Source: Alphaproteobacteria bacterium (GTDB lineage: Bacteria > Pseudomonadota > Alphaproteobacteria > Oceanibaculales > Oceanibaculaceae). Taken from it: 64,000 bases of DNA. The DNA lies in NCBI GenBank assembly GCA_018823745.1, contig JAHJHR010000017.1:310001-374000 (forward strand), read 5' to 3'. The translations under genes were made by a program, and so were the position numbers. Positions within the stretch are counted from its first letter, which is position 1; each line of letters starts with the position of its first letter. The notes beneath the pieces were generated by a model. It was not told the origin of the DNA, ran no database searches, and saw nothing but the letters and a program-made list of their open reading frames with translations. Below are positions 8,449-17,510 of this stretch, in pieces.

Positions 8449-9627
8449 TTACTTCCGCGGCAGGCCCAGCACCTGTTGTGCCAGAATGTTGCGCTGGATT
8501 TCGTTGGAGCCGCCATAGATAGTCGGCGGGCGGGCCTTGTAGAAGCTGGCCAGCACGTCGATGCGGGTGCCGGCAATCTCCAACTCGCCATTGATCGCGG
8601 CGAAGGGGCCGGCGGTGTCCACCACCAGATCGGCGATGCGCTGGAAAGTTTCGGTCGCCCAGACCTTCAGCCAGGAAATGTCCTGCCCCAGCGCCTCGCC
8701 ACGCACGACGATGCCGGTGAAGTGGTTATAGGCGTCCGACAGATGGGCGACGTCGAGTTTCAACGCGCCGTATTTCTCGCGGAACACCGGATCGGCCCAG
8801 AGCCCCCGCGCCCGCGCCAGTTTTTCCAGCACGGTCAGACCGTATTCCGGCATTTTCGGGCTGCCGACATGGATGCGCTCGAAGCCCAGAAGCGACTTGG
8901 CGACGGTCCAGCCCTTGTTCAGCTCGCCGACCAGATTGGACACCGGCGTGCGTACCTCGTCGAGGAACACTTCGCAGAATTCTTCATGCCCGGCCATGTC
9001 GCGGATCGGCCGCACGGTGACGCCCTTCTGCGCCAGATCGACCAGCAGGAAGCTGATGCCCTCCTGCTTCTTGGCCTCGAAATCGGTGCGAACCAGCACG
9101 AACATATGCGTCGCGTCCTGCGCCAGCGTGGTCCAAATCTTCTGGCCGGTGATGACGAATTCATCGCCCTCGCGCACTGCCTTCGTCTTCAGGCTGGCAA
9201 GGTCGGAGCCGCTGCCCGGCTCAGAATAGCCCTGGCACCAGATCGCCTTGCAGGCCAGCACATCGGGCAGATACTGGCGGCGCTGTTCCTCCGTGCCCCA
9301 GCGCAGCAGCACCGGGCCCAGCATCAGCGTGCCGTGATCCTGATAACGCCCGATGCCCCAGCGCTCGACCTCCTCCTGGAAGATCAGCAGCTTGGCCGCC
9401 GACAACCCCATGCCGCCATATTCGACTGGCCAGTTCGGGGCGATCCACCCCTTCTCCGCCATGCGCAGATACCAGTCCTTGTTCTCGTGCCAGCGCAGCC
9501 GCCGTGGCGCATAGCGCAGCTCAGCGGGATAATGCGCCTCGAACTCGGCCCGCAGGATCTGCCGGAATTCCGTATCGCTCAGCGCGTTCCAGTCGCGCTC
9601 CTGCGTCACGCCATAGTGAAAGCTCAT
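8449..9627 (-). CDS. Acyl-CoA dehydrogenase, large-subunit type (last gene of the acyl-CoA operon)
   Basis: 392 residues with acyl-CoA dehydrogenase architecture. FAD-binding segments WCQGYSEPGSGSDLASL and ITGQKIWTTLAQDATHMFVLVRT lie in the middle, and the C-terminal signature PTIYGGSNEIQRNILA is present. The classical Glu of YEGT is replaced by Gly (IYGGSNE), as in subunits of heteromeric enzymes such as PimC or ChsE-type pairs. It follows a smaller dehydrogenase gene by 2 bases with a GAGGGAG ribosome site, which suggests an alpha2beta2 enzyme. It would introduce a 2,3-double bond into a CoA-activated substrate imported by the operon's TRAP system. Confidence 0.9.
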   Translation of the reverse strand: MSFHYGVTQERDWNALSDTEFRQILRAEFEAHYPAELRYAPRRLRWHENKDWYLRMAEKGWIAPNWPVEYGGMGLSAAKLLIFQEEVERWGIGRYQDHGTLMLGPVLLRWGTEEQRRQYLPDVLACKAIWCQGYSEPGSGSDLASLKTKAVREGDEFVITGQKIWTTLAQDATHMFVLVRTDFEAKKQEGISFLLVDLAQKGVTVRPIRDMAGHEEFCEVFLDEVRTPVSNLVGELNKGWTVAKSLLGFERIHVGSPKMPEYGLTVLEKLARARGLWADPVFREKYGALKLDVAHLSDAYNHFTGIVVRGEALGQDISWLKVWATETFQRIADLVVDTAGPFAAINGELEIAGTRIDVLASFYKARPPTIYGGSNEIQRNILAQQVLGLPRK

Positions 9628-9629
9628 GG

Positions 9630-10745
9630 TCAGGCTCCCTCGCTCAGATCGTCGAAGCGGCGCCGGTGCTCGGCCGCATTGCCGAGGCTGGCAGCCAACC
9701 GCATCGTGCGGTTCACATACAGGCCCAGATCGTATTCATCGGTGAAGCCGATGGCGCCATGCAGCTGGATCGCCTGAGTGCCGATCAGCATCCCGGCCTC
9801 CGCCGCCCGCGCCTTGGCGCTGGACGCGGCCTGCGACAGCGCCGCGCCCGATGCCCCCGCCTCCGCCTTCTGGATCGCCGCCGCCGTGGCGTGGCGCGCC
9901 AGCTCCTGCTGGATGAACAGATCGACGGAACGATGCTGCAAGGCCTGGAAGCTGCCGATGGCGACACCGAATTGCTGGCGGGTTTTCAGGTAGTCCAGCG
10001 TCATGTCGAGAGACCGCTGCATCAGCCCGCACAACTCCGCGCTCTGCACGATCAGCGCCTGATCGAGTGCCGTCTGCACCGCCTCGGCCACCCGGTTGCC
10101 GCTCATCAGCACCGCCGTTTCCGGCAGGCGCAGATCGGACAAACGCAACCGGCCGGAGGGAATGCCATCCGGGCCGGCTTCCTCGACCAGCGAATCGCCA
10201 AGGCTGTCGGCCGGCACCCAGGCCAGCAACAGGCCACCCTGTTCGCGCGCCAGCACCATATAGCCATCGGCCTGAGCCGGGCTGACGAAGCGGGCCTCGC
10301 CGGACAGGATGATCTGCCCCGCCTGCCGCTTGGCCGTGATTTCGGTCGCGTCCGGGGACAGGCCACCGGTGGCGGGTTGCCAGGCCAGCGAGACCACGGT
10401 CTCACCCGCCAGCACAGCAGGCAGCAATTCCGCCTTCAGCGCCGTATTGGTCGCTTGCGCGAGCAGCGCCGGGGCCAGAATGCCGGCCATGACAAAGGGT
10501 TCCGGCGCGCAGGCGCGGCCCAGCTCCCCGGCCACGGCCGAGGCGGCCTCGACGCCCAGCCCCAGCCCGCCCTCGGCCTCCGGCACCAGGATCGACAGCC
10601 AGCCCTGTTCGGCCATCTGGCGCCAATGCGCGCGGTCGAAGCCCGGCGCATTGGCACGCCAGCCGCGTATCCGCTTGCCGTCGAATTTGGCGAAGCCGGC
10701 TGCGGAATTGCGCAGCAGGTCGATGGTTTCGTTCTGTTCGGTCAT
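9630..10745 (-). CDS. Acyl-CoA dehydrogenase, small/degenerate subunit type
   Basis: 371 residues from the ATG at 10745 (MTEQNETIDLL), chosen because it has a GAGGATGAGGAC site and does not overlap the upstream gene; a start at 10784 would overlap it by 29 bases. The protein is a weakly conserved family member: SGEARFVSPAQADGYMVLA in the FAD-binding middle region and a C-terminus QLHGAIGFTDEYDLGLYVNR, as in the smaller subunits of paired dehydrogenases (PimD, FadE-type beta subunits). Together with the next gene it probably forms one heteromeric enzyme. Function as a separate homomer cannot be excluded. Confidence 0.85.
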   Translation of the reverse strand: MTEQNETIDLLRNSAAGFAKFDGKRIRGWRANAPGFDRAHWRQMAEQGWLSILVPEAEGGLGLGVEAASAVAGELGRACAPEPFVMAGILAPALLAQATNTALKAELLPAVLAGETVVSLAWQPATGGLSPDATEITAKRQAGQIILSGEARFVSPAQADGYMVLAREQGGLLLAWVPADSLGDSLVEEAGPDGIPSGRLRLSDLRLPETAVLMSGNRVAEAVQTALDQALIVQSAELCGLMQRSLDMTLDYLKTRQQFGVAIGSFQALQHRSVDLFIQQELARHATAAAIQKAEAGASGAALSQAASSAKARAAEAGMLIGTQAIQLHGAIGFTDEYDLGLYVNRTMRLAASLGNAAEHRRRFDDLSEGA

Positions 10746-10755
10746 GTCCTCATCC

Positions 10756-12513
10756 TCACGCGGCGACGATCCCGGCCGCGACACTCATGGGTACCGGCGT
10801 GTCAGCCAGCAGCAATTCGGATATCCGGTCTTCCTGCGCCCCAGCCATGGCCGCGAAGGGATCACCACCACCCAGCCGGTGATCCAGCACGAGACGGGAC
10901 AGCAGCAGCCGCCGCGCATCGCCGCGCCTGTCGTGAATTCGTGCTGCCTCCCAGGCCAGGGTCACGGCACTGGCGACGTGGTAGAGCGTGCTGGTGGCGC
11001 GGCGGGAATCGGCCTCCGCGCTGTCGTCGGACGCGACAGCGCGGGCGAAATTGATGGCCTTGTCGACCAGGCCGGCCAGCCGGTCGCGATAGGCCTGCGG
11101 CACGCCCAGCGAGTCCTGGATGCGGGCATGCAGATCGGCGGCAAGGGCGGCTTCCGCCCCATGCTTGCCGACGGCCCGGCGCAGCGCATCTATGGCGACG
11201 ATATTGCCGGTGCCTTCCCAGATCGACCCCAGATGCGCATCGCGCAGCAGGCGGGGCGTAACGAACTCCTCGACATAGCCGATGCCGCCACGCATCTCCA
11301 TCGCATCGCCGCACAGCTTGCGGGCGTCGCGGGTGGCGCGGTATTTCAGTACCGGCGTCAGGATGCGCAGCAAGGCAGCGGCTTCCTGGCTGCCGCCCTG
11401 CTCGGCACGGTCCAGCGCATCAGCGGTGACGAAGCACAGCGACAGCGCCTGCTCCAGCGGCAGCATCAGCTTCAGCAACTGACGCCGAGCCAGCGGGTGG
11501 TCGACGATGCGTTTACCGAACACCACGCGGTTATGGGAAACGGTCATCGAATCATGCAGCGCCCGGCGCATCAGCGCGGCCGATTTCACTGCATTCGACA
11601 GCCGCGACCAGTTCACCATCTCCGCCATCTGGACGAAGCCCCGGTCGATCCGGCCAACGGCATAGGCAATAGCGCCCTCGAACTTGATCTCGCCCGAGGC
11701 CATGGAGCGGGTGCCCAGCTTGTCCTTCAGCCGCACGATCCGGTAGTGGTTCGGGCTGCCATCATCGAGAAAGCGCGGCATCAGGAACAGGCCGACTCCC
11801 CGCGTGCCCTCGCCTGCTCCCTCCGGCCGAGCCAGCAGCATCGCAACTTTCGCGTCGGCGTTAGAGCAGAACCATTTATCGCCATAGAGACACCAGTGAT
11901 CGCCCTCCTTCACGGCGCGGGTGGTCAGCCTGCCGACATCGGAGCCGCCCTCCTTCTCCGTCATGAATTGCGCGCCCTGGGTCAGGCGGTCCATGTCGGT
12001 GGTGGTCAGCCCGTCCAGAAAACGCGCCTTCAGCGCGTCGCTGCCGTAACGGTCGAGCAGCATGGCCGCGCCGTCGGTCACGTTGATCGGGCAGCCCATA
12101 CCGAATTCGCACTGGTTGAACAGATAGGTGAAGGCGTGTTTCGCCGCCGCCGGATAGCGGCCCTTCCAGCCCATGATGCCGTCGCGGTGCGACAAAGCAT
12201 GGATGCCATAGCGCCCGAAGGCGGCCTCCTCCAGCTCGCGATAGGCCGGGTGATACTCGATGCTCTGCACATCACGGCCGAAGCGGTCGCGCTGGTGCAG
12301 CACCGGGCCATGCCGGTCGGCCAGTCGCCCGCACTCGTCGAGACGATCCCCCGCCTCGGCCCCCAGCGCCGCCAGATGCGGTTCAATATGCGCCCGTATA
12401 TCGGCCGGCAGATGGATATCCAGCAGATCGGCCAGCGACGGATCGGCGGCATAGAAGTTCAGGCCGGTGGTGTCCGGCGCAATGGCCCCGGTATTGGCGC
12501 TGCCCTGTTTCAT
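10756..12513 (-). CDS. AidB-like acyl-CoA dehydrogenase
   Basis: 585 residues, longer than standard dehydrogenases and of the AidB/long-form type with an extended C-terminal helical domain. Visible: TQGAQFMTEKEGGSDVG and LYGDKWFCSNADAKVAMLLAR in the FAD region, KDKLGTRSMASGEI, RRALHDSMTVSHNRVVFGK, and MEMRGGIGYVEEFVTPRLLRDA followed by SIWEGTGNIVAIDALR, which keeps the Glu of WEGT. This is therefore the member of the trio with the ordinary catalytic base position. The start codon overlaps the stop of the TRAP permease gene (ATGA). Expected to oxidise another CoA intermediate of the same pathway. Confidence 0.88.
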   Translation of the reverse strand: MKQGSANTGAIAPDTTGLNFYAADPSLADLLDIHLPADIRAHIEPHLAALGAEAGDRLDECGRLADRHGPVLHQRDRFGRDVQSIEYHPAYRELEEAAFGRYGIHALSHRDGIMGWKGRYPAAAKHAFTYLFNQCEFGMGCPINVTDGAAMLLDRYGSDALKARFLDGLTTTDMDRLTQGAQFMTEKEGGSDVGRLTTRAVKEGDHWCLYGDKWFCSNADAKVAMLLARPEGAGEGTRGVGLFLMPRFLDDGSPNHYRIVRLKDKLGTRSMASGEIKFEGAIAYAVGRIDRGFVQMAEMVNWSRLSNAVKSAALMRRALHDSMTVSHNRVVFGKRIVDHPLARRQLLKLMLPLEQALSLCFVTADALDRAEQGGSQEAAALLRILTPVLKYRATRDARKLCGDAMEMRGGIGYVEEFVTPRLLRDAHLGSIWEGTGNIVAIDALRRAVGKHGAEAALAADLHARIQDSLGVPQAYRDRLAGLVDKAINFARAVASDDSAEADSRRATSTLYHVASAVTLAWEAARIHDRRGDARRLLLSRLVLDHRLGGGDPFAAMAGAQEDRISELLLADTPVPMSVAAGIVAA

Positions 12514-14471
12514 TTTATGACCTTTCCTTCGCTGATCCGCCGGCCCAGAAAGGCGGCGACACCAACCGACAGCGCCAGGATCACACCCAGCAGGTCAGTC
12601 AGCCCTTCCGGGACGAACAGCATCAGCCCGGCCACGCCGAAGCCAAGCCGCGCCCAGACCGGCAGCCGGCCCATCCGCCACAGATAGCCCTCGAACGCTG
12701 CCGACAGGAGAATGACGGCAAAGGTCGCCGTCGCCGCCGACTGGATCACCAGTGACAGCTCGCCTTTCAGAATCAGCGCCGGTTGCAGCACGAACAGCAC
12801 CGGCAGCAGCAGCAGCAGGCAACCGACGCGCAGCGCCTTGAACCCGACCGCCATGGCATCGGCCTTGGCGATCGAGGCAGCGGCGATGGCGGCCAGCGCC
12901 ACCGGCGGGGGGATGAAGGACACAATGCCCCAGTAGAAGATGTAGAGATGGGCCGCCATCGGATCGATGCCGACCTGGATCAGCGCCGGGGCCAGCACGA
13001 TGGCGAGGAAGATGTAGCAGGCCGAGGCCGTCATCCCCATGCCCAGGATGAAGCTGGTCAGCGCCCCGGCCGCCAGCAGCAGCGCCAGATTGCCGCCGGC
13101 ATACTGCACCAGCTCGCGCGAGAAGGAATTGGCAACGCCGGTGATCGACATGGCGCCAATGATCAGGCCGATGCCGGCGATCAGGCAGATCAGCTGCGCA
13201 ATCGCCTGACCGGTATCGACGACAAGCTGGCAGAAGGCCCGAAAATCAAAGCCGATGGCCGCACGGCGCAGAATGGCAACCGCCAGCAGGAACAGCGAGA
13301 TCCAGAATGGCGCCTCGCCCTCCATGCGCCACAGCAGCAGCATCAGGGTCAGGCCGACCAGCGCCAGGATGTAATACCAGCCCTCGGCCAGCGTCTTCAG
13401 CAGGCGCGGCACCTGATCCGCCGCCATGCCGACCAGCCCGTTGCGCGCGGCGTAAAGATCGGTCTGCAGGATCAGCGCCAGATAGAACAGGATCGCCGGC
13501 AGGAAGGCGGCGGTCACCACCTCGGCATAGGGCACGTTCAGGAAATTCGCCATGATGAAGGCGGCCGCCCCCATCACCGGCGGCATCAGGCAGCCGCCGG
13601 TGGAGGCGCAGGCTTCAATGGCGCCGGCATAGACCGGGGAATAGCCGCAGCGCTTCATGGTCGGGATGGTCAGCGTGCCGGTGGTCAGCACGTTGGAGGT
13701 CGGGCTGCCCGACAGCATGCCGAACAGGCCGGACGACACGATGGCCACCTTTGCCGGCCCGCCGCGCGTACGCCCCATCAGGGATGCAGCAAAATCCATG
13801 AAGAAGCCGCCGCCACCGGTATTGGCCAGCACCACACCGAAGACGATGAACCCGATCAGTGTATCGGCCACCACCTGCATCGGAATACCGATGATGCTTT
13901 CCAGCCCGTAAACATGCTCGTTCACGGTCTGCGCCAGATCGAGCTGCACGCCCCACAGGAAACCCGGCATATAGCCCGTATAGAGCGGGAAGCTGGCGAA
14001 GATCAGGCAGAAGACGAACAGGATGAATTCGCCGGTCCGCCGCAGCGCTTCCAGCGCCAGCATGACATAAAGGCCGGCGACCAGCGTGCCCACCAGCGGC
14101 GCTTCCAGATTCCAGCCCCGGTCGATGATGTATTGCGCCCGGCTGGCCATCCAGATCGACGCCCCCAGCACCAGCGCCACCAGAATCCAATCATACCAGC
14201 GCACCGCAACATGGCTCTTGCGCGCCGGAAAGGCCAGATAGCCGACACCGACGAACAGGCCGATCATCAGATAGTAATAGGCCGTGCTGATCGGCCGGAA
14301 CCCGCCCAGCCCCAGATTGAACATGTGGTTGACGGAGATCAGCAGGCCGAAACAGGTCAGCGCGAAGGCGACCCAGAAGGCCGGCCCCTGCAGCCGCTTC
14401 GAGCGGGCCTCCGGGTCTTCTATCTCGTGGGCGCGCGGCTCGGCGGCTGCCGCATCGGTCGAATGGGTCAT
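12510..14471 (-). CDS. TRAP transporter fused permease (4TM-12TM, TAXI type)
   Basis: 653 residues, almost entirely hydrophobic, with small and large TRAP permease subunits fused. Typical large-subunit motifs are SGLFGMLSGSPTSNVLTTGTL and ACASTGGCLMPPVMGAAAFIMA, and near the C-terminus FIPPPVALAAIAAASIAKAD. It moves an organic acid across the inner membrane with a sodium gradient, fed by the TAXI receptor encoded just upstream. The start at 14471 (MTHSTDAAAAEP) follows a hairpin; a longer frame to 14633 would read back into the receptor gene. It sits between the receptor and three acyl-CoA dehydrogenases, coupling uptake to catabolism. Confidence 0.93.
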   Translation of the reverse strand: MTHSTDAAAAEPRAHEIEDPEARSKRLQGPAFWVAFALTCFGLLISVNHMFNLGLGGFRPISTAYYYLMIGLFVGVGYLAFPARKSHVAVRWYDWILVALVLGASIWMASRAQYIIDRGWNLEAPLVGTLVAGLYVMLALEALRRTGEFILFVFCLIFASFPLYTGYMPGFLWGVQLDLAQTVNEHVYGLESIIGIPMQVVADTLIGFIVFGVVLANTGGGGFFMDFAASLMGRTRGGPAKVAIVSSGLFGMLSGSPTSNVLTTGTLTIPTMKRCGYSPVYAGAIEACASTGGCLMPPVMGAAAFIMANFLNVPYAEVVTAAFLPAILFYLALILQTDLYAARNGLVGMAADQVPRLLKTLAEGWYYILALVGLTLMLLLWRMEGEAPFWISLFLLAVAILRRAAIGFDFRAFCQLVVDTGQAIAQLICLIAGIGLIIGAMSITGVANSFSRELVQYAGGNLALLLAAGALTSFILGMGMTASACYIFLAIVLAPALIQVGIDPMAAHLYIFYWGIVSFIPPPVALAAIAAASIAKADAMAVGFKALRVGCLLLLLPVLFVLQPALILKGELSLVIQSAATATFAVILLSAAFEGYLWRMGRLPVWARLGFGVAGLMLFVPEGLTDLLGVILALSVGVAAFLGRRISEGKVIK

Positions 14472-14496
14472 GCTGCGGGTCCTGGATAAGCAGAGG

Positions 14497-14544
14497 CGGA
14501 AGGGCGGAGGAAACCCGGCGATACCGGAATCCCTCCGCCTTCCG
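14497..14544 (-). terminator. intercistronic stem-loop between TAXI receptor and permease genes
   Basis: CGGAAGGGCGGAGG (14497-14510) pairs with CCTCCGCCTTCCG (14532-14544) with one bulged base, and a smaller CCGG/CCGG hairpin lies in its loop. No T-run follows, so it is more likely an RNA-stability or partial-attenuation element that lets the receptor be made in excess of the permease than a full terminator. Confidence 0.5.
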
Positions 14545-14553
14545 AAGCGAGGG

Positions 14554-15714
14554 TCAGAGCGACTTGATCGCCGCAGCCCTACGGGTCTCCCACAGCGCCT
14601 GCAGGGCCGGCAATTCGGCCGCTTTTGCAGCATCCGTGGCCATCATCTGCTTCCAGGCGGCCTTCAGCGCGGCATGGCGCTTCAGGGCGGCCTCCTGCCA
14701 TTTCTGATGCTCCGGCTTCCAGATGCCGGCTTCCTTCAGATATTTGATGGCGCCGTCATGGAAGGCGGCATCCATCGGCGGGGTGCCGGCTTCCTGCGCA
14801 TTCCAGCGCGGCATGATGGCATTCACGTCCTTGTAGCTGTCGAAGCTCTCAGCCACAGCCTTGGTCATGGCATAGGCCTCGTCAGCCGATGTGGCGGCGG
14901 AGACCGTGATCATCGGATAGCGATAGCCCATCATCCAGACCGGCTTCTCGGCCGACAGGCCAGCGCCAATGCTCTCCTGGAACGGCTCGACGAAGGGCAC
15001 AGCGGCCTGGGCGCGGGCCCAGCCTTCCTTGTTGGCGGGATCGAGCGCGACCCAGCCGATGCCATGCGGGCTGGCTTCCAGCTCGCGCAACGTGGCCGCT
15101 GCCGGGGCGACGCCGGCGCAATCCGCCTTGCCCTCGACCAGACCCTTCAGGGTAGCACCATAGCTGGGGAACTCGACCAGCTCGACATCGTCCCAGGTCA
15201 GCCCGGCAAAGGCCAGGATCGGCTCGACCTTGATGTTGACCGAGCTGTTGGCGCGGGCAATGGCGAAGCGCTTGCCCTTCAGATCCTTTGGCTCCTTGAT
15301 GCCGCTGACTTTGGTGGCGACGACGGAGAAAGCGTTCTTGCGGCCCAGCAGGGTGCGCAGATCCTGCGGACCCCAATCCGGCGCGCAGTATTCATGCAGG
15401 CCTTCAACCGCGAAGAACAGCTCATTGGCCAGCCAGGCATGCGAGGCCCGGCCATCGGTCAGCGGCTTCACCCGGCCAATAGCGCTGCCCGAGGGCTGGA
15501 GACGCACGCGGGTGCCGTATTTCTTGCCGAAGGCATCGGCAATAGCCGAGGCCTCGACATAGCCGGTGGAGCCGACATCATAGGTGCTCCAGATCATCGT
15601 GGTCGGCAGATTGGCCAGCGCGGTCTGGGCCAGCGCGGCCAGTGGATTGCTCATCATGCCGGCCGCGACCAGGCCGGTGGTGCCTTGAAGATACTGTCGA
15701 CGGGTAATACGCAT
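14554..15714 (-). CDS. TAXI-family TRAP solute-binding protein
   Basis: 386 residues with a twin-arginine-like signal (RITRRQYLQGTTGLVAAG) for export. The mature part starts with the TAXI pattern: TMIWSTYDVGSTGYVEASAIADAFGKKYG, and continues with GSAIGRVKPLTDGRA and GKRFAIARANSSVNIKVEP. It captures the substrate in the periplasm and hands it to the fused permease. The ATG at 15714 has a near-perfect GAGGAGGAA ribosome site. It is longer than usual (about 320-330) because of a C-terminal helical extension rich in Lys, Trp and Ala. Ligand unknown. Confidence 0.88.
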   Translation of the reverse strand: MRITRRQYLQGTTGLVAAGMMSNPLAALAQTALANLPTTMIWSTYDVGSTGYVEASAIADAFGKKYGTRVRLQPSGSAIGRVKPLTDGRASHAWLANELFFAVEGLHEYCAPDWGPQDLRTLLGRKNAFSVVATKVSGIKEPKDLKGKRFAIARANSSVNIKVEPILAFAGLTWDDVELVEFPSYGATLKGLVEGKADCAGVAPAAATLRELEASPHGIGWVALDPANKEGWARAQAAVPFVEPFQESIGAGLSAEKPVWMMGYRYPMITVSAATSADEAYAMTKAVAESFDSYKDVNAIMPRWNAQEAGTPPMDAAFHDGAIKYLKEAGIWKPEHQKWQEAALKRHAALKAAWKQMMATDAAKAAELPALQALWETRRAAAIKSL

Positions 15715-15790
15715 TTTGGTTCCTCCTCGCTTGGTTGCCCGCGATTTTTCGCGGTTTCTTTTGGTTGGTCGGTGAAAGTCTGCTCTCTCC

Positions 15791-16711
15791 TCAGACAGGG
15801 TCCCAGGAGAACACATCCTGGCTGCGGTCCAGCGGCAGCAGGGATGGCTTCAGCGCCGGTGCGGCATGCTCGGCAATCAGCTCGGGCGTCCAGCCCTCGG
15901 CGCGATGCACGGAGCGGATCGGCCGGCTCTGGCTCATCAGGAAAATCTCGTTCATCCGGGCCGCGAAGACCTGGCCGGAGAACTCGGCCGCCTTGTCGGA
16001 GGCCAGGAAGACCGCCAGCGGGGCGTTCTTGTCCGGCGTCATCTGCTGCAACCGGGCGACGCGGGCCTTCTGCTCCGGCGTGTCAGCCGGGATCGAGCTG
16101 GTCATCCGGCTCCAGGCGAAGGGCGCGATGCAGTTCGAGCGCACATTGTAGCGCGCCATGTCCAGCGCGATGGATTTGGACAGGGCGGTGATGCCCAGCT
16201 TCGCCGCCGAGTAATTCGCCTGGCCGAAATTGCCGACCAGCCCCGAGGTGCTGGTCATATGGACGTAGGAACCGCTCTCCTGCTTGCGGAAATGCTCGGC
16301 TGCCGCCCGGCTGATGAAGAAGCTGCCATTCAGATGCACATTGATGACCGCCAGCCAGTCTTCTGGCGACATCTTGTGGAAGATCACGTCGCGCAGGATG
16401 CCGGCATTGTTCACCACGATGTCGATGCGCCCGAAGGCGTCTATGGCAGCCTCGACGCTGCGCTTGGCCGAGGCCCATTCCGAGACGCTCTCGGTGCTGA
16501 TCGCCGCCTTGCCGCCGCGCTGCTCGATGATCTGCTTGGTCTGCTCGGCCGGGGAGCCGGAACCGCCCTCGCCGGTCAGCGAAACGCCGATATCATTGAT
16601 CAGCACGGAAGCGCCGGCATTCGCCATCGCCACGGCGATCTCGCGCCCGATGCCGCCGCCCGCACCCGTTACCAGGGCGACCTTGCCGGCCAGAAGGGTT
16701 GATGTGTCCAT
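15791..16711 (-). CDS. SDR-family NAD(P)-dependent oxidoreductase (3-hydroxyacyl-CoA dehydrogenase-like)
   Basis: 306 residues. Rossmann motif VTGAGGGIGRE at about 13-23, NNAGI at about 95, and catalytic YSAAKLGI. The length and the C-terminal tail resemble the dehydrogenase part of peroxisomal multifunctional enzyme type 2 and steroid-pathway SDRs rather than FabG (about 245). It would oxidise a beta-hydroxyacyl-CoA made by one of the two hydratases of the operon. The ATG at 16711 (MDTSTLLAG) has a GAGGAA ribosome site; a 26-residue longer frame overlaps the upstream gene. Gap of 22 bases after the enoyl-CoA hydratase gene. Confidence 0.88.
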   Translation of the reverse strand: MDTSTLLAGKVALVTGAGGGIGREIAVAMANAGASVLINDIGVSLTGEGGSGSPAEQTKQIIEQRGGKAAISTESVSEWASAKRSVEAAIDAFGRIDIVVNNAGILRDVIFHKMSPEDWLAVINVHLNGSFFISRAAAEHFRKQESGSYVHMTSTSGLVGNFGQANYSAAKLGITALSKSIALDMARYNVRSNCIAPFAWSRMTSSIPADTPEQKARVARLQQMTPDKNAPLAVFLASDKAAEFSGQVFAARMNEIFLMSQSRPIRSVHRAEGWTPELIAEHAAPALKPSLLPLDRSQDVFSWDPV

Positions 16712-16733
16712 GGTGGTTTCCTCGTGTTTCTTG

Positions 16734-17510
16734 TCAGCGGCCGATGAAGCGCGGTGCGCGTTTTTCCAGGAAGGCCAGGCGGCCCTCACGGTGATCCTCG
16801 GTGGTCATCAGGGCGGCCTGCATGTCGCGTTCCCAGTCCAGCGCCTCCTCCAGCCCGCGCGACAGATAGCGCCGGGTGATCGCCACCGGCAGGGGTGCTG
16901 CCTCGCCCAGCAGGCGGGCGCGTTCCAGCGCCGCCTCCAGCACCGTGCCGGCCGGGACCACGCGGTCAACCAGGCCGATGGACAGCGCCTCAGCGGCGGC
17001 GACCGGCTCGCCATAGAGCAGCATCTGGCGCGCCCTTCCCTGCCCGATGCGTTCCGGCAGGGTGTGCAGCAGGCCCAGATCGGCGACCAGGCCGATCTTG
17101 CCGAAGGGCGCCGTGAATTTGGCAGTATCGCCGGCCACAACCGTATCGCAGAGCAGCGCCAGGGACAGGCCGGCACCGGCCGCCCAGCCCTCGACGGCGG
17201 CGATGATCGGCTTGCCGCCGCCAACCATCAGCCGCACCATTTCATGCGTGATACGGAACCGTTCGCGGCCATCAGCCAGCGTCACCGTATCCTGCCCGAC
17301 AATGTCGCCACCGGCGCTAAAATGCCCGCCGCTACCGGTCAGCACCAGTGCGCGGATCGCGGGATCAGCCTCCAGCCGGCGCAGCGCCTCGATCATCCGG
17401 TGGCGCATTTCCACCGACAGCGCGTTGCGCCGGGCCGGGTTGTCGAGCGTCAGAATGGCGACGCTGCCGTCGATCCGTTCGCCCAGAACCAATGGGGATG
17501 TCTCAGCCAT
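16734..17510 (-). CDS. Enoyl-CoA hydratase/isomerase family protein
   Basis: 258 residues, standard crotonase length. Oxyanion-hole segments are HFSAGGDIVG at about 63-72 and GWAAGAGLSLALLCD at about 106-120. The second catalytic Glu of true hydratases (GxxPE) is not evident; the region reads APFGKIGLVADLG with Asp, so isomerase or another crotonase reaction is possible. The ATG at 17510 has a GGAGGCAAG site. Its start overlaps the end of the MaoC gene by 8 bases. Part of the acyl-CoA degradation operon. Confidence 0.88.
   Translation of the reverse strand: MAETSPLVLGERIDGSVAILTLDNPARRNALSVEMRHRMIEALRRLEADPAIRALVLTGSGGHFSAGGDIVGQDTVTLADGRERFRITHEMVRLMVGGGKPIIAAVEGWAAGAGLSLALLCDTVVAGDTAKFTAPFGKIGLVADLGLLHTLPERIGQGRARQMLLYGEPVAAAEALSIGLVDRVVPAGTVLEAALERARLLGEAAPLPVAITRRYLSRGLEEALDWERDMQAALMTTEDHREGRLAFLEKRAPRFIGR

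Noticed and set aside
12783..14489. 568-residue rightward open frame rich in Gln, Arg and His
   Set aside because: Antisense to the TRAP permease; the minus-strand frame has the TRAP motifs and membrane helices.
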